A DNA stretch of 8,531 bases, taken from NCBI GenBank assembly GCA_964584415.1, contig CAZOZX010000088.1, forward strand, positions 1 to 8,531, in the 5' to 3' direction. The stretch comes from PHAA01 sp964584415. GTDB lineage: Bacteria > Bacillota > Syntrophomonadia > Syntrophomonadales > Syntrophomonadaceae. The position numbers and the translations under genes are program-made. The notes beneath the pieces are model-generated. The model worked only from the letters and a program-made list of their open reading frames with translations, was not told where the DNA came from and did no database searches. Numbering within the stretch: the first letter of the stretch is position 1; every line of letters begins with the position of its first letter. Positions 1 through 5,669 of this stretch are shown here, one piece after another.

Positions 1-10
1 ATAAATCCAA

Positions 11-1777
11 TCAGAAATCTCGTATGTTGGCTATGATTGCGGTTATAAGGTCAATTCTCTTAAACGGTAGGATCAGGTAAAAACCGTCCACATAAGGAGA
101 CATCTTTTCAGCCATTTGGGTGGAGATGCCAACGGCAAAATTACCGGCTTCTTCTTTGGAGAGGTCCCGGTACATTTCCACAATATTATCAGCAATACTG
201 ATGCCTGCTATTTCATTATTCATAAAGCAGGCATTTTTGTAGCTTACGATGGGAATAATGCCGCCCAGGATTTTGGCGCTTAGCTGTGCCCGAGCCTGCT
301 GCAAATTGTCCAGTGCGGTTTGGCTGAGGATGGGCTGGGTGAAAAACATACGAACACCGTTATCTATCTTCTTTTGGGCCCGCTGCAGCTGGCTGGTAAA
401 ATTGCGGGAATTCACATTTAGAGCGGCACAGATATTGAAGGGGGAACCAAAAACAGTTTCATTGAAATTGCTTATATATCCTGCCAAAACCGCGGAATTG
501 AAACTGAAAATCCCTTTTATCTGGTCCCGCTGAGCGGTTGGAACCGGGTCACCGGTTACCACCAATACATTATTGATGCCCTCTACATTTAAACCTAACA
601 ATAAAGCCTTGGTGGCATTTATGTTGCGGTCCCGGCAAGTCATGTGGGGAATCGTTGTTATATCCAGCTCTCTTTTCAGCTTACAAGCCATGAGACTGCT
701 ATCGATCCGGGCTCGGGCCAGCGGGCAGTCAGCTATGGTTATGGCATCTACGCCCAATTCTTTAAGAACCTTGGCGCTATTCATAAAAAAGTCGATGTCG
801 GTGTCAACCGGTGGATCCAATTCCACGGCAATTATTTTCCGCCCCGTCTCGATCTTATCCAAAAGCAGATTCCTGGCTGGTTTTGGTGGCGCAGTTATGA
901 ATGCAGCAGACGGTGGCTGGCTTACAATCTGGCTCGGCGTGAAAGCCTGCAGCCGCCTTACCATTTCCTCAATGTATTCCGGAGTTGTTCCGCAGCAGCC
1001 ACCAAGAATAGCTATCCCTTGCTGGGCAATTTCCAGCATCTTATCAGCGAAATATTCTTTGGTAGTCTGAAAAAAAGTGCGGTTATTGATGATTGTCGGG
1101 TAGCCGGAGTTAGGCATTATAGATACAGTTCTATTCCCGATGTCGCATGTCTTTATATATTCCTGCAGGTGTGAGGGACCCGAAAAGCAGTTAAAACCGC
1201 CGGCGTCGATAGTAGGGATTTGAAAAACCGATTCCAGTAATTTGCGTCCCGATTTACCAGTTCGGGTCATTCCTTCGGGAGATATAGCGAAAGACACCAT
1301 GATAAAAGCCTGCGGTTGCCTGTTCTTTATGTAGCGGGATAGTTCAGCTAAATATTCATCACTGCTGAAGGTTTCGAACAAGAAGTTGGCCGCCCCTAAA
1401 GCCAGAAAGATGTCGACAATTTTACGATACTCTTCCTGGAGATTGGTTTCCTCATCGGCCGGAATCGGGCCAATATCGGCAAACACCTTGACTTCTGTGC
1501 CTGCGCAGGCCTGTCTCGCCAGTGCATAACCATCTTTGATAACTTCGGCGACCAGGTCAAAATCACAGTTCAGACTAGCTTGGTTCGCCCCGAAAGTATT
1601 GGTTTTGATGGCCTGGCAGCCGGCGCTGATATATTGCCGGTGGATTTTCAGAATAGTATTCGGATCGTATATATTGGCCATCTCACATTTGTCCAAGGGA
1701 CTCTCGGCAATACTGGCATAGTAAGTGCCCATGGCCCCGTCAAATATGAGTGGCTTTTTAGTTTCTTCTCTCACCAT
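11..1777 (-). CDS. yitJ: Bifunctional homocysteine S-methyltransferase / methylenetetrahydrofolate reductase (YitJ-type)
   Basis: Predicted cytosolic enzyme of methionine and one-carbon metabolism, 588 residues, close to the roughly 600 usual for YitJ-type fusions. The N-terminal half (about 5-280) is a homocysteine methyltransferase barrel. It opens with FDGAMGTYY and has the three zinc ligands: C197 in GGFNCFSGP and C261/C262 in GGCCGTTPEY. A proline-rich linker (about 280-305) leads to a MetF barrel (about 310-588) with AVELDPP (E319 fits the conserved acid) and VLVVTGDPV of the flavin site. The family reduces methylene-THF to methyl-THF and methylates homocysteine. No cobalamin- or folate-binding MetH module is present. 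The frame stays open 25 codons further upstream, but the ATG at 1777 has AAAGGA six bases before it (1784-1789) and begins just ahead of the conserved domain. It is divergent from a second MTHFR gene. The stop is at 11-13; any terminator lies outside the window. Domain calls are firm; the physiological methyl carrier is not known. Confidence 0.93.
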   Translation of the reverse strand: MVREETKKPLIFDGAMGTYYASIAESPLDKCEMANIYDPNTILKIHRQYISAGCQAIKTNTFGANQASLNCDFDLVAEVIKDGYALARQACAGTEVKVFADIGPIPADEETNLQEEYRKIVDIFLALGAANFLFETFSSDEYLAELSRYIKNRQPQAFIMVSFAISPEGMTRTGKSGRKLLESVFQIPTIDAGGFNCFSGPSHLQEYIKTCDIGNRTVSIMPNSGYPTIINNRTFFQTTKEYFADKMLEIAQQGIAILGGCCGTTPEYIEEMVRRLQAFTPSQIVSQPPSAAFITAPPKPARNLLLDKIETGRKIIAVELDPPVDTDIDFFMNSAKVLKELGVDAITIADCPLARARIDSSLMACKLKRELDITTIPHMTCRDRNINATKALLLGLNVEGINNVLVVTGDPVPTAQRDQIKGIFSFNSAVLAGYISNFNETVFGSPFNICAALNVNSRNFTSQLQRAQKKIDNGVRMFFTQPILSQTALDNLQQARAQLSAKILGGIIPIVSYKNACFMNNEIAGISIADNIVEMYRDLSKEEAGNFAVGISTQMAEKMSPYVDGFYLILPFKRIDLITAIIANIRDF

Positions 1778-1823
1778 GTCCAATCCTTTCAATAGGAATT
1801 TGGGTACATCCAGTCTAAATTTT

Positions 1824-1852
1824 ATAATATGGCCGGTTGAATCTGGCGGCAA
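1824..1852 (-). promoter_or_regulatory. Candidate sigma-A promoter for the yitJ-like gene
   Basis: On the minus strand, TTGCCG (1847-1852) is followed after exactly 17 bases by TATTAT (1824-1829). These match the -35 and -10 consensus at 4 and 5 of 6 positions. Transcription would start near 1817 and give a leader of about 40 bases, too short for a SAM or T-box riboswitch. A second TATAAT on the minus strand (1869-1874) has no good -35 at the right distance and is the weaker alternative. Confidence 0.45.
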
Positions 1853-1910
1853 TGGTAGGTTGTCTGATATTATATCCTATACTTTAGCAGAAAGGCATGG
1901 TTCATTGTTA

Positions 1911-1927
1911 ACTCCTCCGCCAGGAGT
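1911..1927. repeat. Inverted repeat between the divergent promoters
   Basis: ACTCCT (1911-1916) and AGGAGT (1922-1927) form a perfect 6-bp inverted repeat around the 5-base spacer CCGCC. It lies between the predicted promoters of the two divergent folate/methionine genes, where an operator serving both could sit. A site this short can arise by chance, so an operator role is only a suggestion. Confidence 0.25.
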
Positions 1928-1970
1928 GCGCTGCGGGATTGGGCAGGATCGATAAGCACCACCACAATTG

Positions 1971-1979
1971 TGTTATAAT
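1971..1979 (+). promoter_or_regulatory. Extended -10 promoter for the MetF-MetV-like gene
   Basis: TG at 1971-1972, one base, then a perfect TATAAT at 1974-1979 make an extended -10 element. That type can work without a good -35, and none is visible 16-18 bases upstream. The start of transcription would fall at about 1985-1988, leaving only about ten bases before the ATG at 1997 and about 46 before the ATC at 2033. This bears on which codon starts the gene. Confidence 0.55.
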
Positions 1980-1996
1980 TCAATAGATATTAGCGG

Positions 1997-3616
1997 ATGG
2001 ACACTGGTTCTGCTTCAAGGGAGGCGAAGAACATCAATAATAAATTCAAGGATTCGCTGCTGAATAAAAACATATTTTCGGTTACCTGGGAACTGGTTCC
2101 TGGTCGGGGAGCAGCAGAGAAATCCCAGGTTAATGCTGTTCAGGCCGCTGAACAAGCTGCCCGGGATGGACGGATACATGCTTTGACTATTACTGACAAT
2201 CCCGGTGGAAAACCAGCCTTATCAGCAGGCTTTTTGGGTCTGGAGATCCTCAAATTGGGGATCGAGCCTCTGGTTCATTTTACATGTAAGGATAAAAACC
2301 GGAACCAGATTGAATCTGAGCTATATGCCATGAACCGGGCCGGGATCAGAAACATTCTGGTGATGACCGGCGATTATCCCTCCGGCGGATTCAAAGGGCG
2401 CGCCAAACCAGTTTTTGATCTGGATCCGGTCCATGTTCTGGAGCTGGTCACAGCTATGAATAGAGGTTTGGAAGTTCAGGAACCAAGCGGAATAACTGTA
2501 CATCAGCCCAGTGATTTCTTCAGCGGCTGCGTTGTCTCACCATTCAAGGCTACCGAATCTGAACTCATGATCCAATACTACAAATTGCAAAAGAAGATGA
2601 TTGCCGGAGCAGGTTTTGTCGTTACTCAGCTGGGATTTGACGCCCGCAAATTTCACGAAGCTTTATTAGTCGCTAAAAGTATAAATCCTGATATCCCGGT
2701 AATAGGCAATATATACATACTTCCTTACGGTGCGGCGAAGATGATGAATGCTAACCAGTTACCGGGCTGCGTGGTTTCCAGCCAGCTATTAAATAAAATT
2801 GATCAGGAGCGCACCGCGGCCGACAAAGGAGTTGGAGCCCGTTTGCTGAGGGCGGCTAAAATGTACGCCCTCATGAAAGGGATGGGATTCGATGGGATCC
2901 ACCTGGGGGGGCATAATATTAAGTATGAACAAGTTAAATTTATCCTTGATAAAGGGGAAGAACTGAGCTCAGAATGGGCTGGATTGATATCTGAATTCGA
3001 CAATCCCCAACCGCAGGGATTCTATTACTTCGAAAAAGATAGGGATACTGGCCTCAACACTGATAAACCAGCTGAGCGCGACCCCAAGCCGGAGATCCAG
3101 GCAGGAATTCATTATCGATTGATGCACCAGGTTCACGACCTGCTTTTTACACCCGGGAAGAACCTGTATCCTTTAATGAGCAGCTATTATCAAGGAATTG
3201 AAAACCCCCGAAAGTATCCCCTGGAGCACTTGCTAAAGGTAGTCGGCAATGACTGCAAAGACTGTGGTGATTGCGCTTTAATGGATTTGGCCTATCTGTG
3301 TCCCATGTCACAATGTCCTAAAAATCAGCGTAATGGTGCTTGCGGCGGCAGTCGTGATGGCTGGTGTGAGGTATTTCCCAATGAAAAGAAATGTATTTGG
3401 GTAAAGGCTTATGCGATGTTGAAGGCAACCAATGAGGAGAAGCAGCTGCAAGATTCTTATATACCCCCAGTTAACTGGGACTTATATCAAACCTCAGCCT
3501 GGTATAATTACTACACCGGGCGGGATCATTCCGCGGCCAATCATAAATTTGGAGGAGTAAGCCAGGAAAGACCAGCAGATCCGGCTAAGCAGACAGAAGA
3601 TAAAAAGACATCATGA
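1997..3616 (+). CDS. metF: Methylenetetrahydrofolate reductase with MetV-like C-terminal cysteine domain
   Basis: Predicted cytosolic MTHFR of 539 residues from the ATG, much longer than the roughly 290 of a plain MetF. The MetF barrel spans about 26-315: WELVP (E32 aligns with the conserved MetF glutamate), HFTCKDKNRNQ, and NILVMTGDYP of the flavin-binding region. A linker containing FYYFE (342-346) leads to a C-terminal domain of the MTHFR_C/MetV type. It has eight cysteines between 420 and 466: CxxCxxC at 420-426, then C-P, QC-P, ACGG, WCE and KKC, suited to a zinc or iron-sulfur site. MetV is normally a separate partner of MetF in acetogens; here both are one chain. No Rnf- or Hdr-type electron donor gene is adjacent. 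The gene is divergent from the yitJ-like gene and has its own promoter and terminator. The start is uncertain: the ATG has no ribosome binding site, whereas AAGGGAGG (2017-2024) precedes an in-frame ATC at 2033. The function call is firm, but the electron donor cannot be read from sequence. Confidence 0.9.
   Translation: MDTGSASREAKNINNKFKDSLLNKNIFSVTWELVPGRGAAEKSQVNAVQAAEQAARDGRIHALTITDNPGGKPALSAGFLGLEILKLGIEPLVHFTCKDKNRNQIESELYAMNRAGIRNILVMTGDYPSGGFKGRAKPVFDLDPVHVLELVTAMNRGLEVQEPSGITVHQPSDFFSGCVVSPFKATESELMIQYYKLQKKMIAGAGFVVTQLGFDARKFHEALLVAKSINPDIPVIGNIYILPYGAAKMMNANQLPGCVVSSQLLNKIDQERTAADKGVGARLLRAAKMYALMKGMGFDGIHLGGHNIKYEQVKFILDKGEELSSEWAGLISEFDNPQPQGFYYFEKDRDTGLNTDKPAERDPKPEIQAGIHYRLMHQVHDLLFTPGKNLYPLMSSYYQGIENPRKYPLEHLLKVVGNDCKDCGDCALMDLAYLCPMSQCPKNQRNGACGGSRDGWCEVFPNEKKCIWVKAYAMLKATNEEKQLQDSYIPPVNWDLYQTSAWYNYYTGRDHSAANHKFGGVSQERPADPAKQTEDKKTS
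2017..2024 (+). promoter_or_regulatory. Strong ribosome binding site inside the metF frame, pointing to an ATC start
   Basis: AAGGGAGG is a near-perfect Shine-Dalgarno sequence. It lies 20 bases after the A of the ATG at 1997 and 8 bases (2025-2032) before the in-frame ATC at 2033-2035. No in-frame ATG, GTG or TTG lies at a suitable distance behind it. Starting at ATC would give 527 residues and lose nothing of the conserved barrel, which begins near residue 27. Confidence 0.5.
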
Positions 3617-3651
3617 TTCCACTCTGCAATGAACAATTGGCAGAATGAATT

Positions 3652-3703
3652 CGGGAAGCCTATCTAATTGAGCAGTCTCAATTTTAGGCCTCCCGTTTTC
3701 TTA
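3652..3703 (+). terminator. Rho-independent terminator of the MetF-MetV-like gene
   Basis: A long imperfect hairpin: CGGGAAGCCTA (3652-3662) pairs with TAGGCCTCCCG (3685-3695) with one mismatch, and AATTGAG pairs with CTCAATT inside it around a CAGT loop. TTTTCTTATTT follows at 3696. The T-rich tail is only on the plus-strand side, so it serves this gene and not the convergent kinase-like gene. Confidence 0.85.
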
Positions 3704-3743
3704 TTTATACATTATTATTGCTGTTTGAGTCAGTTGGTAATAA

Positions 3744-5285
3744 TTAGATGATAACTTTGTTGATCACCTGCGAATGCGATTCCCGTGCCAATCCAATAAT
3801 CTGCTGGCATAATGCGGAAAGCAGGTTGTAGTTCTTATCCCCTGCAGATTTCTGAATGTTAGCGGCCAGTTGGGAGATCTGCATGAATCCGTACATACCA
3901 GCAGTCCCCTTGATATTATGGCTGATACTTTTTATTTGTGCCTCATCCTTCATCCTTATGGCCAATTCCAGTTCGTTCACCATTTCATCCAGCATTTCGA
4001 GAAATTCAGGCAGCAGATCATTTATGAGCTGCTGGGAAAATATATCGGCGTTCTTATCTTTGATAAAATCATTTCTTATCAGCCGCTTGATCTCCCGCAC
4101 CAGGGTTTCTGATTTAAAGGGCTTGGCCAGATATGAGTCACAACCATACTTAAGACATTTGTCGCGGTCACTGTTTAGAGAGTTAGCGGTTATAGCGATA
4201 ATAGGCATTTTGCTCCAGGACTGGTTTGCCCGGATCAGCCTGGTGGTCTCATAGCCGTCCATTCGTGGCATCTGCATGTCCATCAGGACCAGATCAAAAT
4301 GCTTGCGCTGTAATGAGTTTAGTGCTTGCAGTCCGTCATTGGCAGTAATAACCTCGAACCCGTAATTGGTTAACATCTGGCCGATTAGCTTTTGATTCAT
4401 TTCATTGTCGTCTACCAGTAGAATTGACACCGGTACGAAAGAAGCGGCAAACTCATCATCCAGGTTCCAGTTGACGTTGGAGATGGAAGTGGGCTCAATT
4501 AACGGATGTTCAACCGGTTCAAACGGTATTATCAGCTCGGTTATGGCGCCGGCATTGGCGTGACTGCGTATATGTATTTGTCCTCCCATCAGTTCAGCCA
4601 ACTGGGTGCACAGTGCTGATCGCAGAAGATTGACTTCATTAAGGCTGGTGCTGGGACTTTGGCTGGGTACACAGTGTTTTATAGTGCTGCAGTCAGCATC
4701 AGTTGAGCTTATGCTCGAAATATTTATAAAAAGCTGCTGGGTGGCAGCAGATGCGTCGGTTCGGGCCGACAGCCGCACACTATTTCGGCTTGCGTAATTT
4801 AAATTGTCAGTCAATAGACCGTTAATAATCCGCAGCAGCAGGCTGGGATCCAATGTCGCGCAAACCTGGAGGCTTGAATCCAGGCTTATCTCCACTGATA
4901 AACCCTGGTTGCGAAAAGTTTCTTCGATTGCTGCAACAGATTTTTGAATTAAGTCATAGAGATTGACCGGGCTTTGATTTAACTCGACCAGACCATAGTC
5001 AAGCTTCAGGAGCTCCAACATATAATCAATATTATTTAGGAGCATATCGCCACAGCCCTTGATGTCATCCACCAGGAGCTGCTGAGAATTGTTCAGGGAA
5101 CTGTGTTCCAGTAAATCAGCCGAACCTAAAATGCCGATCATGGGTGTTCGCAATTCGTGAGTCAGACTGGTCAAAAATTCATCGACCCGGAAACGAGTTG
5201 CCGGACTGCCCAGGAAATCGGGATTGAGTGGATGTGTTCCCGCTTTGGGTACTAAGCTGTTTTTATTGGCATCGGATTTCTTCAA
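3744..5285 (-). CDS. Hybrid two-component protein (DHp, degenerate ATPase, receiver, HPt)
   Basis: Soluble protein of 513 residues with no membrane segment and no sensor domain. A DHp helix pair has the intact H-box FLTSLTHELRTP (H43). The ATPase-like domain (about 105-255) keeps the outline and ends with the usual ELMGGQIHIRS, but the nucleotide-binding boxes are unrecognisable. The N-box region reads NGLLTDNLNYA (155-165), DxGxG is replaced by SSTDADCS, and GLGL by LLRS (220-223). The receiver (286-404) is complete: D292/D293, phosphoacceptor D336 in LMDMQMP, T366, and K388 in AKPF. A C-terminal HPt has SHNIKGTAG with H456. The start is taken as TTG at 5285 because AAGGAG (5294-5299) lies 8 bases before it; the TTG/ATG at 5345/5342 has no such site. 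It is divergent from a wall hydrolase gene. The family normally autophosphorylates H43 and passes phosphate on through the receiver and HPt; this one may only receive or relay phosphate. Partners are unknown. Confidence 0.9.
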   Translation of the reverse strand: MKKSDANKNSLVPKAGTHPLNPDFLGSPATRFRVDEFLTSLTHELRTPMIGILGSADLLEHSSLNNSQQLLVDDIKGCGDMLLNNIDYMLELLKLDYGLVELNQSPVNLYDLIQKSVAAIEETFRNQGLSVEISLDSSLQVCATLDPSLLLRIINGLLTDNLNYASRNSVRLSARTDASAATQQLFINISSISSTDADCSTIKHCVPSQSPSTSLNEVNLLRSALCTQLAELMGGQIHIRSHANAGAITELIIPFEPVEHPLIEPTSISNVNWNLDDEFAASFVPVSILLVDDNEMNQKLIGQMLTNYGFEVITANDGLQALNSLQRKHFDLVLMDMQMPRMDGYETTRLIRANQSWSKMPIIAITANSLNSDRDKCLKYGCDSYLAKPFKSETLVREIKRLIRNDFIKDKNADIFSQQLINDLLPEFLEMLDEMVNELELAIRMKDEAQIKSISHNIKGTAGMYGFMQISQLAANIQKSAGDKNYNLLSALCQQIIGLARESHSQVINKVII

Positions 5286-5293
5286 GATATTAT

Positions 5294-5299
5294 CTCCTT
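5294..5299 (-). promoter_or_regulatory. Ribosome binding site fixing a TTG start
   Basis: On the minus strand AAGGAG is followed by 8 bases (ATAATATC) and then TTG at 5285-5283. The earlier in-frame TTG (5345) and ATG (5342) have only TTTCCTGC-like sequence before them, so the TTG at 5285 is the better start. Confidence 0.75.
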
Positions 5300-5358
5300 C
5301 CCGAAATTCCGCCCATTTTGTTTTAGCAACAGCATAAACCATCAAGCAGGAAATTTAT

Positions 5359-5371
5359 GTCATTTTATGAC
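5359..5371. repeat. Inverted repeat upstream of the hybrid kinase-like gene
   Basis: GTCAT (5359-5363) and ATGAC (5367-5371) are perfect inverted arms around TTT. It lies 74-86 bases upstream of the chosen TTG start, a distance suited to an operator. It is short, so chance cannot be excluded. Confidence 0.3.
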
Positions 5372-5509
5372 GACTAAAACATAAAAATATTTAACGAAAT
5401 GTTGGCGAAGATGCTCATATATTGACAAAAAGCAAAGATATATCGAAAAATCGGGTTGAATTTAGGCACCGGGTTATTAAATTTTGATGAAAATGCAAGG
5501 AAACTGGGC

Positions 5510-5519
5510 ACGTATACGT
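5510..5519. repeat. 10-bp perfect palindrome ACGTATACGT
   Basis: A gapless 10-bp palindrome about 150 bases upstream of the wall hydrolase start. Perfect palindromes of this kind are typical of dimeric regulator sites, but no regulator with this site is recognised and no second copy was noticed in the window. Confidence 0.3.
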
Positions 5520-5669
5520 ATCAATCTATGACCAAATTTATATCCTGGCAAGAGATGTAAATCGACGCGTTGATAAGAAAAGCAGGAAATATTGCGAAAC
5601 AAGGGGAATAACCTAACTAGATCACTAATGTAGTTTCAAATCCCAATTCGTAACAAGAGAGGTGTCGAC

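Larger units (their letters stand above)
5286..5669. other. Divergent intergenic region with small palindromes
   Basis: This is 384 bases without a credible gene, AT-rich and much longer than needed for two promoters. It contains a GTCAT-TTT-ATGAC inverted repeat (5359-5371) on the kinase side, the 10-bp perfect palindrome ACGTATACGT (5510-5519), and two CGGGTT copies 18 bases apart (5452-5457 and 5470-5475). A perfect TTGACA at 5422-5427 has no matching -10 at 16-18 bases. No convincing full promoter or known riboswitch was recognised. The hydrolase ribosome binding site is GAGGTG at 5659-5664. Confidence 0.5.

Noticed and set aside
573..1174. Long plus-strand open frames inside the yitJ-like gene and similar antisense frames elsewhere
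   Set aside because: They lie opposite well-conserved coding sequence, have no family resemblance and no good ribosome binding sites. They are shadows of the real genes.
1922..1985. Small 15-codon frame from the TTG at 1939 after AGGAGT
   Set aside because: The spacing from the ribosome-binding-like sequence is about 12 bases and the frame runs through the extended -10 promoter, so it is not credible.
1778..1996. SAM (S-box) or T-box riboswitch ahead of the methionine-related genes
   Set aside because: The predicted leaders are about 40 bases or less, and no S-box or T-box core motif or leader terminator hairpin was seen on either strand.
3621..3646. Small hairpin (TCTGC and GCAGA) just after the MetF-MetV-like gene
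   Set aside because: The stem is short with a bulge and has no T-run. The real terminator lies just downstream at 3652-3703.
4600..4760. Frameshift as the cause of the missing ATPase boxes in the hybrid kinase-like gene
   Set aside because: The neighbouring minus-strand frame read through this stretch does not contain the DxGxG or GLGL signatures and soon meets a stop, while the main frame continues cleanly into ELMGGQIHIRS.
5342..5345. TTG/ATG start of the hybrid kinase-like gene
   Set aside because: No ribosome binding site precedes these codons, whereas AAGGAG lies 8 bases before the in-frame TTG at 5285.
5402..5414. Sigma-54 promoter at TTGGCGAAGATGC
   Set aside because: The GG and GC elements are 9 rather than 12 bases apart, and the flanking consensus is poor.
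5400..5660. Cyclic di-GMP or cyclic di-AMP riboswitch before the wall hydrolase
   Set aside because: The conserved core motifs of those classes were not found and there is no terminator hairpin in the leader. A covariance-model search would be decisive.
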